A stretch of 64,000 nt of DNA from Mycobacterium sp. (GTDB lineage Bacteria > Actinomycetota > Actinomycetes > Mycobacteriales > Mycobacteriaceae), in assembly GCF_029961025.1 (NCBI RefSeq), contig NZ_JASBVP010000001.1:1-64000 (forward strand), in the 5' to 3' direction. The notes beneath the pieces were generated by a model that saw nothing but the letters and a program-made list of their open reading frames with translations, did not search any database and had not been told where the DNA came from. Made by a program: the position numbers and the translations under genes. Positions 41,125 through 50,987 of this stretch are shown piece by piece. Position 1 is the stretch's first letter; each line of letters starts with the position of its first letter.

Positions 41125-42149
41125 CGCCGGTTCATCACGCCGGGAGCACACTCGGTGATCAGGGAATTCAGGTTCTCCTGGACACGTTCGGCGGGGATGC
41201 CGATCGATGGGGCGTAGAGCATGATGTGATCCAGCACGCCCTCATAGCGGCGCAGCCCGTCGCGCACCTGATCGGCGGTGCCGGCCACCCCCATGGTGTC
41301 GATCATGTCATCAGAGACGGCGTCGAACATCGCGGCAAAGTCCCGCCGGGCGAAGGCATCCCGAATCGCTTGGCCTTCCCTGGTGAAACCGTTGACGTCA
41401 AGCACCGTGTCATAGGTCTTGACCGAGGCGTAAAAGGCGATCTGCTGGGCGAGTTCGCGGCGGGCCAGCTCGGGGTCGTCGTGGATGGAGCACATCACCA
41501 TGGAGATGATCTCGACGTCCTTGGGGTCCCGGTCGGCGTGCTCGGCGCCTTTCGCGATGGCGGGCTTCACGATCTCTTCGACATAGGTGGTGGTGAACAG
41601 CGGGTGGCCGGCCAGGCCGTCGGCGACCCGCCCGGCGGCTTCGCACATCCGGGGACGCACGCCGGCGGTGATGATCGGAATCCTGCGCTGCGGAGGCTTC
41701 ACCGCTTCGGTGGGCACCAGGTTCATCCGGTAGAAGCGACCCTCATGGTGAATCGGTCCCTCGTGCAAATTCCAGATCCGGCGCACCAGCGGGACGAGTT
41801 CCTCCATCCGCAGCGCCGGCGCGGAGGTGTCGGCGACGCCGTGCCAGTCGCTCATCATCCGCTTGGTTCCATTGCCGATTCCGAGCACCACCCGCCCGTT
41901 GGACAGCTCGTCGAGGTCGCGGGCCTCGGTGGCCAGCACCAGCGGGCTGCGGCCGATGCCGTAGAGGATCGAGGAACCCACCCGGCACCGTCGCGTGGCC
42001 AGCGCCATCGCCGCCATCGAGATGCTTCCGGAGCGGGAATAGAATTCCGAGGCCCACACCGCGTCGAATCCGGCGCGGTCGGCGGCATCCGCGGTCGCGG
42101 CGAGTGCGTTGAGGTCGGGGCTGAGGATCGCAACACCGTACGTGCTCAC
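41121..42149 (-). CDS. LLM-class F420-dependent oxidoreductase
   Basis: A 342-aa luciferase-like (TIM-barrel) oxidoreductase. The family pattern is visible in GFDAVWASEFYSRSGSISMA, RCRVGSSILYGIGRSPLVLA, ARDLDELSNGRVVLGIGNGT and IITAGVRPRMCEAAGRVADG. In mycobacteria such proteins use reduced coenzyme F420; the substrate cannot be predicted. It sits between gpsA and htpX, which are neighbours in Mtb, so it looks like an insertion or a loss in Mtb. Confidence 0.88.
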   Translation of the reverse strand: MSTYGVAILSPDLNALAATADAADRAGFDAVWASEFYSRSGSISMAAMALATRRCRVGSSILYGIGRSPLVLATEARDLDELSNGRVVLGIGNGTKRMMSDWHGVADTSAPALRMEELVPLVRRIWNLHEGPIHHEGRFYRMNLVPTEAVKPPQRRIPIITAGVRPRMCEAAGRVADGLAGHPLFTTTYVEEIVKPAIAKGAEHADRDPKDVEIISMVMCSIHDDPELARRELAQQIAFYASVKTYDTVLDVNGFTREGQAIRDAFARRDFAAMFDAVSDDMIDTMGVAGTADQVRDGLRRYEGVLDHIMLYAPSIGIPAERVQENLNSLITECAPGVMNRR

Positions 42150-42218
42150 GGCCCCTATTAGAACCCGCCGGCCGGAGGTGCTGCCGAAAGGCCGGGGGTG
42201 CTGCCGAAACGCGCTGCC

Positions 42219-43079
42219 TCAGCCGCGTGCCATCGCCTCGAGCCGGCGAATCCGGTCAGCGATCGGCGGGTGTGTCGAGAACAACGAGCCGATCCGATCG
42301 CCGGCGCGGAACGGGTTGGCGATCATCAGGTGCGCCTGGCTGGCCAGTTGCGGCTCCGGCGGCAGCGGAGCCGCCTCCACCCCCTGGGAGATCTTGCGCA
42401 GCGCCGACGCCAGCGCCAGTGGGTCCCCGGTCAGCACCGCGCCCGACTCGTCGGCCTGGTACTCCCGCGAGCGGGACACCGCCAGCCGCACCACCGTCGC
42501 CGCGATCGGGCCCAGCAACGAAACCAGCAGCAGCGCGAACGGGTTGTCGCCTTGCCGGTTGCCACCGAACATCCCGGCCCACATGGCCATGTTGGCCAGC
42601 CCGGTGATCACCGAAGCCATCGCCCCGGCGACACACGAGATCAGGATGTCGCGGTTGTAGACGTGCGACAGCTCGTGGCCCAGCACGGCTCGCAGTTCGC
42701 GCTCGTTGAGGATGTGCAGGATGCCGGTGGTGGCACACACCGCGGCGTTGCGCGGGTTGCGGCCGGTGGCGAACGCGTTGGGCGCGGCGGTGTCGCTGAT
42801 GTATAACCGCGGCATCGGCTGGTGGGCGGCGGTGGCCAGCTCCCGCACAATGCGGTACATCACCGGGGCCTGCACTTCGGAAACCGGCTGGGCGTGCATG
42901 GCCCGCAGCGCCAGCTTGTCGCTGTTGTAGTAGGTGTAAACATTCATCCCCACGGCGAACAGCACCGCCAGCCACAGCGCCGTCCGGCCGAACAGCCCCC
43001 CGATGAACACGATCAGCGCCGACATCCCGACCAGCAGCGCGAACGTCTTCAAACTGTTGTGATGCGGATGCCAGGTCAT
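42219..43079 (-). CDS. htpX: Membrane zinc metalloprotease HtpX
   Basis: A 286-aa M48 protease, exactly the Mtb length. Two N-terminal transmembrane helices, the zinc motif HELSH (in [16 protein letters not shown]), two more hydrophobic segments, and the third zinc ligand in [14 protein letters not shown] are present. HtpX degrades misfolded membrane proteins together with FtsH. ATG at 43079. Confidence 0.95.
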   Translation of the reverse strand: MTWHPHHNSLKTFALLVGMSALIVFIGGLFGRTALWLAVLFAVGMNVYTYYNSDKLALRAMHAQPVSEVQAPVMYRIVRELATAAHQPMPRLYISDTAAPNAFATGRNPRNAAVCATTGILHILNERELRAVLGHELSHVYNRDILISCVAGAMASVITGLANMAMWAGMFGGNRQGDNPFALLLVSLLGPIAATVVRLAVSRSREYQADESGAVLTGDPLALASALRKISQGVEAAPLPPEPQLASQAHLMIANPFRAGDRIGSLFSTHPPIADRIRRLEAMARG

Positions 43080-43183
43080 CAGGTGCTTGCCTTTCTCGTC
43101 AGGAACCCACATGCTCTCGGCGGTTAAACGCGCGGGGTGACCGCCGCGGTTCCGACCGCAGAGATCCACGAACTCAACCGTGC

Positions 43184-44191
43184 TCAACCGTGCCGGTTGA
43201 TGGTGTAGTCCACCAGGGCTGCCAGGGCATGGCGGCCGGGGACGTCGGGCAGCGCGGCCAGTTCCCGGCGGGCCTGCTCCGCGTACCGGGCGACGGTGTC
43301 TTTGGCCTTGGCCATGCCCGCCGAGGCGCGCAGCAGTGTCAGCGCCTCGGCCAGCACGGCATCGGCGCCGATGGGGCCGGCCAGCAACTCGCGTAGCCGG
43401 TCGGCGTCCGGCCCGGTTTCGGCCAGCGCATAGAGCACCGGCAGCGTGTGCACCCCCTCACGCAGGTCGGTGCCGGGCAGCTTGCCCGACTCGTCGGGGT
43501 CACTGTCGATGTCGATGATGTCGTCGGAAATCTGAAACGCGGTGCCGATGATGCCGCCGAGGCGGCCCAGCCGTTCGACCTGCTCGTCGTCGGCGCCGGA
43601 AAACATCGCGCCGAACCGGCCCGCCGCCTCGATCAGGCAGGCGGTCTTTTCGTGCACCACCTGCAGGTAGTGCGCGATCGGGTCGGCTCCCTCGCCGGGC
43701 CCGCGGGTCTCGCGGATCTGCCCGGTCACCAGCTGGGCAAACGTTTCGGCGATCACCCGCACCGCTTCCGACCCCAGCCGGGCCACCAGCCGCGATGCCG
43801 TCGCGAACAGATAGTCGCCGGCCAGGATCGCGACATTGTTGCCCCAGCGCACGTTGGCGCTGGGCGCGCCGCGGCGCACCTGTGCCTCGTCCATCACGTC
43901 GTCGTGATACAGGGTTGCCAGGTGCACCAGCTCGATGACCGCGCCGGCGACGGCCACCTCCCCGGCGTCGGGCGTCGGGCCGAGTTGCGCGGAGAGCACC
44001 GTGAACAACGGCCGGAACCGTTTGCCGCCGGCCTCGAACAGGTGCAGCACCGCATCGGTCAGCAGGTCGTCGGAACCGCGCAGTTCGGCCCGCACCAGCC
44101 GCTCGATCCGCGCGACGCCATCGCGTACGTTCGCGGCGAACACGGCGTCACCCAAATCCACGCCCGCCACCACCGTCGCCGGAGTCCTCAC
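43184..44191 (-). CDS. grcC1: Polyprenyl diphosphate synthase GrcC1
   Basis: A 335-aa trans-isoprenyl diphosphate synthase. The first Asp-rich motif [13 protein letters not shown] and the second DDIIDIDSD bind Mg-diphosphate; [14 protein letters not shown] is also typical. Gene context and length match Mtb GrcC1 (Rv0562), thought to make the nonaprenyl chain of menaquinone-9. The GTG at 44191 ([10 protein letters not shown] follows) is chosen over upstream codons by family length and by a TATGTT -10 box six bases upstream. Confidence 0.92.
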   Translation of the reverse strand: MRTPATVVAGVDLGDAVFAANVRDGVARIERLVRAELRGSDDLLTDAVLHLFEAGGKRFRPLFTVLSAQLGPTPDAGEVAVAGAVIELVHLATLYHDDVMDEAQVRRGAPSANVRWGNNVAILAGDYLFATASRLVARLGSEAVRVIAETFAQLVTGQIRETRGPGEGADPIAHYLQVVHEKTACLIEAAGRFGAMFSGADDEQVERLGRLGGIIGTAFQISDDIIDIDSDPDESGKLPGTDLREGVHTLPVLYALAETGPDADRLRELLAGPIGADAVLAEALTLLRASAGMAKAKDTVARYAEQARRELAALPDVPGRHALAALVDYTINRHG

Positions 44192-44197
44192 CCGACC

Positions 44198-44203
44198 AAC
44201 ATA
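44198..44203 (-). promoter_or_regulatory. Leaderless promoter of grcC1 in the grcC1/menJ divergent gap
   Basis: On the minus strand TATGTT (44203-44198) ends six bases before the GTG at 44191. Only 21 bp separate the grcC1 and menJ start codons, so the two promoters must overlap; the menJ -10 box is less clear (TACTGG, 44202-44207). Confidence 0.45.
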
Positions 44204-44212
44204 CTGGTGCCC

Positions 44213-45433
44213 ATGGACACCAAAGCCGACGTGGTCGTGGTGGGTGCCGGTCCGGCCGGGTCGGCGGCGTCGGCCTGGGCGGCCCGGGCGGGCCGCGACG
44301 TGCTGGTCATCGACTCGGCCGGCTTCCCCCGCGACAAAACCTGCGGTGACGGGCTGACCCCCCGCGCGGTGGTGGAACTGCATCGGCTGGGCCTCAGCGA
44401 GTGGCTGCGGGCCCGAATTTGTCATCGGGGCTTGAAAATGAGCGGATTCGGCCGCGAGCTGCTGGTGGACTGGCCCGGCCCGTCATTCCCGTCGACCGGC
44501 AGCGCGGTTACCCGCGTCGAGTTCGACGACCGCATCCGCAGAGTCGCCGAAGAGGCCGGAGCGCGGATGCAGTTGGGAGTGAAAGCAATTGGTGTCCAAC
44601 ATGATTCGAAAGGAAGGGTAAGCGCGGTGCTATTGGCCGACGGCTCGCGGGTGAGCTGCGGTGAGCTCGTCGTGGCCGACGGCGCCCGCTCCCCGTTGGG
44701 CCGCAAACTCGGACGCCGATGGCATCGGGACACGGTGTACGGGGTTGCCGCGCGAGGGTATCTTTCCTCCCCGCGCAGCGACGAGCCCTGGTTGACGGCT
44801 CAACTGGATCTGCGCTCCCCCGCGGGCGTGGTGCTGCCCGGTTACGGGTGGATTTTCCCGCTGGGCAACGGCGAGGTGAACATCGGGGTGGGCGCGATGT
44901 CGACCGCGAAGCGGCGCGCCGACCTGGGGCTGCGCTCGCTGATGTGTCACTACGCCGACCTGTGCCGCGACACCTGGGGATTTACCGGCCAGCCGCGGGC
45001 GATGTCGTCGGCGCTGCTGCCGATGGGCGGCGCGGTGTCGGGGGTGGCCGGGCCGAACTGGATGCTGGTCGGTGACGCCGCGGCCTGCATCAACCCTCTC
45101 AACGGCGAGGGCATCGACTACGGGCTGGAAGCCGGCCGGCTGGCCGCCGAGCTGCTGGGCTCCGGGGACCTGTCGCGGGCGTGGCCGGCGGTGCTGGCGC
45201 ACCACTATGGGCGGGCGTTCTCGGTCGCGCGCCGGCTGGCGGTGTTGCTGACCTTGCAGCGCTTCCTGCCCACGACCGGTCCGGTGGCGATCCGCTCCCC
45301 CGCGATCATGCGGGTCGCCGTGCGGGTGATGGCCAACCTGGTCAACGACGACGACGTCGACTGGGTCGCGCGGGTGTGGCGGGCCGGCGGGGTGGTGTCG
45401 CGGTTGGCGGATCGCCGGCCACCGTTCAGCTGA
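44213..45433 (+). CDS. menJ: Menaquinone isoprenoid-chain reductase MenJ
   Basis: A 406-aa geranylgeranyl reductase-family flavoprotein, orthologous by position to Mtb Rv0561c (MenJ), which saturates the second isoprene unit to give MK-9(II-H2). The FAD motifs are VVVVGAGPAGSAASAWAARA at the start, the middle DGARSPLG, and GDAAACINPLNGEGIDYGLE. It is divergent from grcC1, the probable source of the prenyl chain it reduces. Confidence 0.93.
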   Translation: MDTKADVVVVGAGPAGSAASAWAARAGRDVLVIDSAGFPRDKTCGDGLTPRAVVELHRLGLSEWLRARICHRGLKMSGFGRELLVDWPGPSFPSTGSAVTRVEFDDRIRRVAEEAGARMQLGVKAIGVQHDSKGRVSAVLLADGSRVSCGELVVADGARSPLGRKLGRRWHRDTVYGVAARGYLSSPRSDEPWLTAQLDLRSPAGVVLPGYGWIFPLGNGEVNIGVGAMSTAKRRADLGLRSLMCHYADLCRDTWGFTGQPRAMSSALLPMGGAVSGVAGPNWMLVGDAAACINPLNGEGIDYGLEAGRLAAELLGSGDLSRAWPAVLAHHYGRAFSVARRLAVLLTLQRFLPTTGPVAIRSPAIMRVAVRVMANLVNDDDVDWVARVWRAGGVVSRLADRRPPFS

Positions 45434-45519
45434 GGCTCGGCTTTAGGCCGATTCGCCGCCCACCGTTCGCCCGCACCCGCCGTTCCGGGCGGCCGGCCGG
45501 CCCGGATCCGTTGGGGAGG

Positions 45520-45525
45520 TACGAT
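45520..45525 (+). promoter_or_regulatory. Promoter of the small DUF732 secreted protein
   Basis: TACGAT is a -10 box seven bases before the ATG at 45533, consistent with a leaderless mRNA. A GGGGAGG stretch at 45513-45519 is too far upstream to act as a good ribosome site. Confidence 0.35.
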
Positions 45526-45532
45526 CCAGCCC

Positions 45533-45877
45533 ATGAGGCCAACGAGGCTCGCCGCCGTCGTCAGCGCCGCCGCCGCAGCGGTCGTGCTGGCGGTGCCGGC
45601 GCACGCCGATGACTACGACACCCAATTCGAGGACCAGATCAACCGGTTCGGCATCTACGGCTCCCAGGACTACAACGCCTGGCTGGCCAAGATCGCCTGC
45701 GAGAGGCTGGCCACCGGCGTGGACGCCAATGCCTACCAATCGGCGACGTTCCTGCAGCACAACCTCCCGCGCGGCACCACCGAAGGCCAGTCGCTGCAGT
45801 TCCTCGGCGCGGCTATCGGCCATTACTGCCCCGCGCTGGCACCGCGGCTGCAAGAGGCCGGGGCGCATCCGGGCTGA
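45533..45877 (+). CDS. Secreted DUF732 protein, Rv0559c-like
   Basis: A 114-aa exported protein: a cleavable signal peptide (about 1-25, ending VLAVPAHADD) and a DUF732 domain with the paired cysteines (AKIACERLATG and GHYCPALAP). It matches Mtb Rv0559c in place and size. In Mtb the next gene is the salicylate-induced methyltransferase Rv0560c, which is absent here. Function unknown. Confidence 0.88.
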   Translation: MRPTRLAAVVSAAAAAVVLAVPAHADDYDTQFEDQINRFGIYGSQDYNAWLAKIACERLATGVDANAYQSATFLQHNLPRGTTEGQSLQFLGAAIGHYCPALAPRLQEAGAHPG

Positions 45878-45894
45878 TTCCGGCGGCCGTGCCG

Positions 45895-46587
45895 CTAGCG
45901 TTCCGGTTTGTAGCCGGCATGCAGGGCGACGATGCCGCCGGTGAGATTGCGCCAGCGCACCGCGGACCAGCCGGCCCGCGACATCAGGCCCGCCAGCGTC
46001 GCCTGGTCGGGCCAGGCCCTGATCGATTCCGCGAGGTACGCATAGGCCTGCGGGTTGCTGGACACTACCCGCGCCACCGCCGGCAGCGCCCGCATTAGGT
46101 ACTCCTTGTACCCGGTGGCGAGGAAAGGGGTGGTCGGCGTGGAAAATTCGCACACCACCAGCCGGCCGCCGGGGCGGGTGACGCGGGCCATCTCGCGCAG
46201 CGCCGCGTGTGGGTCGGCGATGTTGCGCAGCCCGAAACTGATGGTCACGGCGTCGAACACCGCGTCGCCGAACGGCAGCCTGGTGGCATCACCGGCGATT
46301 TTCGGCAGGTAGCGCGCGGTGCCGGCGGCCAGCATGCCGACCGAGAAGTCCACGGCCACACACCAAGCACCCGACTTGGCCAGTTCGGCGGTCGACACGG
46401 CGGTTCCCGCGGCCAGATCCAGAACCTTTTCCCCGGGCCTGATCCGCAGCGCCAGCCGGGTGGCGCGCCGCCAGTAGCGGTCACGGCCCAGCGACAGCAC
46501 GGTGTTGGTCAGGTCGTAGCGGGGTGCGACGGCGTCGAACATCGACGCCACCTCGCGGGGATTCTTGTCCAGGGTCGTGCGGCGCAT
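45895..46587 (-). CDS. menG: Demethylmenaquinone methyltransferase
   Basis: A 230-aa UbiE/MenG methyltransferase that methylates demethylmenaquinone in the last ring step of menaquinone synthesis. [20 protein letters not shown], the SAM motif [36 protein letters not shown] and [17 protein letters not shown] are family signatures; it is nearly the Mtb Rv0558 sequence. ATG 46587 lies seven bases after a TAGCGT -10 box. Confidence 0.95.
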   Translation of the reverse strand: MRRTTLDKNPREVASMFDAVAPRYDLTNTVLSLGRDRYWRRATRLALRIRPGEKVLDLAAGTAVSTAELAKSGAWCVAVDFSVGMLAAGTARYLPKIAGDATRLPFGDAVFDAVTISFGLRNIADPHAALREMARVTRPGGRLVVCEFSTPTTPFLATGYKEYLMRALPAVARVVSSNPQAYAYLAESIRAWPDQATLAGLMSRAGWSAVRWRNLTGGIVALHAGYKPER

Positions 46588-46590
46588 TAC

Positions 46591-46624
46591 CCCGACGCTA
46601 CCCGGTTTATCCCGACGCTACCCG
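46591..46624. repeat. 14-bp direct repeat over the menG promoter
   Basis: CCCGACGCTACCCG occurs twice, at 46591-46604 and 46611-46624, 20 bp start to start (about two helical turns). The proximal copy contains the menG -10 box (TAGCGT on the minus strand, 46600-46595). It may be a regulator-binding pair or a small promoter duplication. Confidence 0.45.
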
Positions 46625-46648
46625 AGCTTGTCCCGGATACCCGACGCA

Positions 46649-47776
46649 TCAGGCGGCCGCGGCCCGCCGGCCGCCTCGCACCGCCTCGTAGTGGCCGAGC
46701 AACTCCTCGCAAATCGTGGGCCAGCTGCGATGCAGCACACTGCGCCGCGCGGCCACCGAATAGCGTGTCCGCCGGTCGAGCAGGTGGGCGACCGCGGCGG
46801 GCAGCCGCGCCTCGAACTCGGTGACGGGAAGCAGTAATCCGGTGCGCCGCGGGCTGACCAGGTCACGCGGTCCGCCGGCGTCGGGGGCGATCACCGGCAG
46901 CCCCGACGCCAGCGCTTCCTGCACGGCCTGACAAAACGTCTCGTGCTCGCCGGGATGCACGAAAACGTCCATACTGGCATACGCCGCGGCGAGCTCGTCG
47001 CCGTAGAGCGCGCCGGTGAAAACCGCAGTGGGCATTGTCGATTGCAGCTTGGCGCGGTCGACCCCATCGCCGACGATGACGACCTGGACGGTGCTGTCGC
47101 CCGCCAGCGCCGCCAGCCGATCGACATGTTTTTCCGGTGCCAGCCGGCCCACGAAGCCGACGATCGGCTTGCCGTGCGGCGACCAGTGGCGCCGGAGCGC
47201 CTGGTCTCGCGCCGACGGCGCGAATTGCACCACGTCGACACCGCGTGCCCACCGATACACCCGTGGGATACCATGGGCCGCAAGGCTTTCCATTGCCGAC
47301 GTCGACGGCGCCAGGGTGCGGTCGGCAAGCCGGTGCAGGTGGCGCAGCCACGCCCACGCCGCCCGCGACAGCGGCCCAATGCCGTAGCTCGCCGCGAAAC
47401 CCGCGACGTCGGTTTGGAATACCGCAACCGTCGGCACCCCCAGGCGCCGTGCCGCCAGCATCCCGCCGTAGCCGAGCAGCGCCGGGGACGCCAGATGCAC
47501 CACGTCGGGGCCGAATCCGTTCAGCACTCGCAGGATTCGGGGTGTGGGCACACCGAGCGGCAACGTGGTCACCTTGGGAAACATCCGCGACGGTGTGCGG
47601 TGCACCCGGATACCGTCGTACACCCGCTCGGCGCGAGGCTTACCCGGAGGGGTGTCGGGCGCGATAACCAGGGCTTCCTGCCCGGTGTGGCGCAGATGCT
47701 CGAGAATGCGGACCACCGAGTTGCTGACGCCGTTGACATCGGGGAGGAAGGACTCGGCGACGATGGCGACGCGCAC
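46649..47776 (-). CDS. mgtA: GDP-mannose-dependent alpha-mannosyltransferase MgtA
   Basis: A 375-aa GT4 glycosyltransferase, the counterpart of Mtb Rv0557 (first called PimB, later MgtA), which adds mannose to glucuronyl-diacylglycerol-type acceptors in lipomannan-like synthesis. The N-terminal [40 protein letters not shown] and the donor-binding [20 protein letters not shown] (EX7E motif) are visible. GTG start at 47776. Confidence 0.92.
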   Translation of the reverse strand: MRVAIVAESFLPDVNGVSNSVVRILEHLRHTGQEALVIAPDTPPGKPRAERVYDGIRVHRTPSRMFPKVTTLPLGVPTPRILRVLNGFGPDVVHLASPALLGYGGMLAARRLGVPTVAVFQTDVAGFAASYGIGPLSRAAWAWLRHLHRLADRTLAPSTSAMESLAAHGIPRVYRWARGVDVVQFAPSARDQALRRHWSPHGKPIVGFVGRLAPEKHVDRLAALAGDSTVQVVIVGDGVDRAKLQSTMPTAVFTGALYGDELAAAYASMDVFVHPGEHETFCQAVQEALASGLPVIAPDAGGPRDLVSPRRTGLLLPVTEFEARLPAAVAHLLDRRTRYSVAARRSVLHRSWPTICEELLGHYEAVRGGRRAAAA

Positions 47777-47928
47777 GCCATCACCGTGTCAGCGCCGGCT
47801 GTCGATTAGGTTGCCGCCCGGCATACAGCCTTTGAACTTCGGGCGCCAACTACGAGGTAGCTATTGTCGTTTGGGTCGTCGCCGGACTACTGCCTAGCCC
47901 GATCAGCCTTGGTGCTGCCGCCGAAACC

Positions 47929-48432
47929 CTAAGAACCGTCAACCTCACGGTCCAGCCGCTTCTCGACCACCGCCAAAGCAACCAGCGCCAGTCCGGCGAT
48001 CAGCCAGCCCACCAGCGCGACGGACACCGCCGGGACGATCGCCAGCATGGCGTTGCGGTGCTGGACCCGCACCAGGTTGGGGTCGCGCTTGTCGTACTCC
48101 ACGTAAATCCGCATCCCGGTGGATAATTCGGAGGGGTAAAGCACCCCCAGTTCGGGCCGGTAGGTGACCCGGTCCGGGGTGACGAATTCGATGGTGGAGC
48201 GCCGCGGCCCGGCACTGAGCACTTCGGCTTGCGCGACACCCATATTGTGCTCGATGGCCAGGTCGTTGCGCCGCGCCCCGGCCACCAGCAGCACCGCTTG
48301 CAGGGTGACCAGCGCGACCGCGATCAGCACCCCGACCCGGATCCAGCGCAAGACGCGGGGGGTGTCGTGAGCGCCGTCGATGCGCCCATGAATCAGAATG
48401 CGCCACAATACTTTTAGCGAGCCAATCCTCAC
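47929..48432 (-). CDS. Two-helix membrane protein, Rv0556-like
   Basis: A 167-aa protein with transmembrane helices at about residues 30-52 and 128-155 enclosing a DUF3592-like extracytoplasmic beta domain (IEFVTPDRVTYRPELGVLYP, then GMRIYVEYDKRDPNLVRVQH). Same position as Mtb Rv0556 between menD and mgtA. It starts at a GTG (48432) just after the menD stop and is likely in the same transcript. Function unknown. Confidence 0.82.
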   Translation of the reverse strand: MRIGSLKVLWRILIHGRIDGAHDTPRVLRWIRVGVLIAVALVTLQAVLLVAGARRNDLAIEHNMGVAQAEVLSAGPRRSTIEFVTPDRVTYRPELGVLYPSELSTGMRIYVEYDKRDPNLVRVQHRNAMLAIVPAVSVALVGWLIAGLALVALAVVEKRLDREVDGS

Positions 48433-48439
48433 GGCATCC

Positions 48440-50098
48440 TCACAGCGCGGCCCTGATGGCGGCGTGCAGCCGTCGCAGCGAGGACCGATCCGCCTTGACC
48501 TCCAGTACCCGCATGCCCGCGCACGGCTCGTCGAGGGCGGCCGCCAGGTCGTCGATCTCGATCTGGCGGCTGTCCACATGGTAAGCGCGGCACAGTGCCC
48601 CCACGTCGACATCGTGGGGGGTGCCGAAGATCCGGGCAGACACGTCGGAAAACCGCGGATCGCCCTGCTCGAGCAGTTCGAAGATGCCGCCGCCGTTGTC
48701 GTTGGACACCACGATCGTCAGGTTTTGCGGCACCGGTTCGGTGGGTCCGATCAGCAGCCCGGAACTGTCGTGCACGAAGGTCAAGTCGCCGATCAGCGCG
48801 ATGGTACGGGGCGCGACGCCGCCGCGCCCGGGTGCGCGCTCGTAGGCCAGCGCAGCCCCGATGGCGGTCGACACGGTGCCGTCGATCCCGGCGACACCGC
48901 GGTTGGAGCGCACCGCGATGCCGTGGGTGTCCAACCCGACCAGCGCGACGTCGCGAATCGGGTTGGACGCGCCCAGCACCAGCTGGTCCCCCGGGCGCAA
49001 CGCGTCGGCCACCGTCGCGGCCACGTGCAGCCCGGTGGTCAGCGGGTGGGCCCTGAGCTGCGAGCGCACCGCCGTGATCGCATGCCGGTGCAGTTCCGCG
49101 CAGCGGCGCAGCCACGCCGGGTTCGGCGTTCCGGTGGTGACCGCCCGGGTGCCGGTGGCCTGCGAGTTCCCCGACACGTCCGGCCAGCGGGGCCCGGTCG
49201 TCAGCGCGTACACCGGCACCGACGGGTCGGCCAGCAGGGCCGCCACCGGGCGGTGCAGCGTCGGGCGGCCGAGCATGATCACCTGCTGGGGGTGCAGCAG
49301 CGGCAGCACCCAGGGATGCAGCGGATTGTCCGCAGGGGGTGCCGTCGGCTCGGCGACGGTCGGCAGGCCCGCCAGGTTGGGGTGCGCACCGGCGCCGTGT
49401 CCGCTGATGACAACCGTGTCCCGGGACAAGTCGATCTGAAGCGGCTGGTCGAAGGTGACCGGCGGGGTGTAGGTCCACGGCGCCCCGCCGGGCCGTCCCG
49501 CCGGGGTGCGGGTGCCGGCGGGATCGGGTTCCTGGTCGGGCACCAGCGGTTCGCGCAGCGGGATGTCGAAGTGCACCGGGCCGGCATTAGCGGTGCGCGC
49601 GCCGGTGGCGGCCACCAACACCCGGCAGGTGGCCGAGCGCCACGTCGCGTTGAGGGCCTCGATGCGCTCCGGCGCGTCCTCGGCCAGGCCCAGGCTGATG
49701 GTGGCCCGGACCTGGGTGCCGAAATAGCCCAGCTGCTCCATGGTCTGGTTGGCGCCGGTGCCGAGCAGCTCGTAGGGCCGGTTGGCCGACAGCACGATCA
49801 ACGGCACCCGGGCGTAGTTGGCCTCCACCACCGCGGGGCCGAGGTTGGCCACCGCGGTACCCGAGGTCATCGCCACGCACACCGGTGCCCCGGCTCCGAT
49901 CGCCAGCCCGATGGCCAGATACCCCGCGGTGCGCTCGTCGATACGCACATGCAGCCGGATCCGCCCCGAACGGTCGGCGTCCTGCAGCGCGAACGCCAGC
50001 GGGGCGTTGCGCGAGCCCGGGCAGAGCACCACATCGCGGACGCCGCCGCGAATCAGCTCGTCGACGACGACACGGGCCTGGGTGGTGGACGGGTTCAC
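48440..50098 (-). CDS. menD: SEPHCHC synthase MenD
   Basis: A 552-aa thiamine diphosphate enzyme that joins 2-oxoglutarate to isochorismate, the first committed menaquinone step. It is very close to Mtb MenD (Rv0555): [20 protein letters not shown], the catalytic Glu in [13 protein letters not shown], and the ThDP/Mg motif [13 protein letters not shown] with [13 protein letters not shown]. The GTG at 50098 gives [14 protein letters not shown] as in Mtb. Transcribed leftward after bpoC. Confidence 0.97.
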   Translation of the reverse strand: MNPSTTQARVVVDELIRGGVRDVVLCPGSRNAPLAFALQDADRSGRIRLHVRIDERTAGYLAIGLAIGAGAPVCVAMTSGTAVANLGPAVVEANYARVPLIVLSANRPYELLGTGANQTMEQLGYFGTQVRATISLGLAEDAPERIEALNATWRSATCRVLVAATGARTANAGPVHFDIPLREPLVPDQEPDPAGTRTPAGRPGGAPWTYTPPVTFDQPLQIDLSRDTVVISGHGAGAHPNLAGLPTVAEPTAPPADNPLHPWVLPLLHPQQVIMLGRPTLHRPVAALLADPSVPVYALTTGPRWPDVSGNSQATGTRAVTTGTPNPAWLRRCAELHRHAITAVRSQLRAHPLTTGLHVAATVADALRPGDQLVLGASNPIRDVALVGLDTHGIAVRSNRGVAGIDGTVSTAIGAALAYERAPGRGGVAPRTIALIGDLTFVHDSSGLLIGPTEPVPQNLTIVVSNDNGGGIFELLEQGDPRFSDVSARIFGTPHDVDVGALCRAYHVDSRQIEIDDLAAALDEPCAGMRVLEVKADRSSLRRLHAAIRAAL

Positions 50099-50163
50099 CA
50101 CCCCAGCGTGGCACACACCGGCGAGGGCGCGGCCCCGGCGGGTCGCCGGGAAGCCGCGCTGAC

Positions 50164-50982
50164 TCACCCCGGCGCGTCGGCGAAAAACTGCAGCGCGGCG
50201 GCGTTGACCGCCTCCGGCCGCTCGACGAAACCCAGGTGCCCGGCGTCGGGTATCTGCAGGTAGCGGCCGTTGGGTATGGCGTCGGCGACCTCGCGGCTCA
50301 GGTGCGGCGGGGTCATCACGTCGTCGGCGAAGCCGATCACCAGCACCGGCGCGGTAATGGCTCGGTAGGCCGACAGCCGGTTGTCCCGGGGGGTGACGTT
50401 GAGCTGGCAGCGCAGGCCCGGGGTGAGCTTGTTCGGCCACATGGTAAACATCGCGATCCAGTCGGCGACGGCACTGTCGTCGTTCAGGGTCTTCGGTGAA
50501 AAGCTTTCCAGCAGACGGACTTTCGCATCGTAGGAGTTCGGCAGCCGAACTCCGGAGTCGCACAGTTCGGCCTCGGCGGTGTGAAAGAACTCCCGGGCGC
50601 GGTCCAGGCGCCCCCGGGTCGCTATCAGCACGGCGGCGCTGACCAGGTCGGGCCGGGTGAGCATGAGTTCCTGGGCGATGAACGCGCCCATCGAGGCCGC
50701 GACGATGCGCGCCGGAGCCGCGCCCAGGGTCTCGATCAGCGTCGCGGTGTCGGCAACCATGGTCTGCGTCGTGAAGCCGTCGGTGTTCTCGGTGGCGCCC
50801 ACCCCGCGATTGTCGAAGGTGATGGCGCGGTATCCGGCGGCCAAAAACGCCGGGACCTGATGCAGATGCCAGGTGCGTCCCATGCCGCCGCTGCCGGCGA
50901 TAAAAACCACGGGCTCGCCGGATCCGCGGTCGTCGTAAGCCAAGTCGGTCACGGAGACGAAGGGTACTGCCGGCCGGTCCAC
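50164..50982 (-). CDS. bpoC: Alpha/beta hydrolase BpoC (MenH-position protein)
   Basis: A 272-aa alpha/beta hydrolase similar to Mtb BpoC (Rv0554), annotated historically as a non-haem peroxidase. The oxyanion-hole stretch [20 protein letters not shown], nucleophile elbow [11 protein letters not shown] (Ser), Asp in [12 protein letters not shown] and His in [11 protein letters not shown] form a triad. Its place between menC and menD is where other bacteria have menH (SHCHC synthase), but that activity cannot be inferred from sequence alone. Confidence 0.88.
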   Translation of the reverse strand: MDRPAVPFVSVTDLAYDDRGSGEPVVFIAGSGGMGRTWHLHQVPAFLAAGYRAITFDNRGVGATENTDGFTTQTMVADTATLIETLGAAPARIVAASMGAFIAQELMLTRPDLVSAAVLIATRGRLDRAREFFHTAEAELCDSGVRLPNSYDAKVRLLESFSPKTLNDDSAVADWIAMFTMWPNKLTPGLRCQLNVTPRDNRLSAYRAITAPVLVIGFADDVMTPPHLSREVADAIPNGRYLQIPDAGHLGFVERPEAVNAAALQFFADAPG

Positions 50983-50987
50983 CCCGG

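Noticed and set aside
41121..42149. LLM-class gene as part of the men pathway
   Set aside because: It is convergent with gpsA and separately placed from menaquinone genes, and its family does not include known menaquinone enzymes; nothing supports the link beyond proximity.
45513..45519. GGGGAGG as a ribosome-binding site for the DUF732 secreted protein
   Set aside because: It is 13 bases from the ATG and overlaps the region of a good -10 box placed for a leaderless start.
48398..50263. A 621-codon rightward open frame opposite menD
   Set aside because: It is the shadow of the near-invariant MenD sequence and has the Arg/Gly/Gln-rich composition of an artefact.
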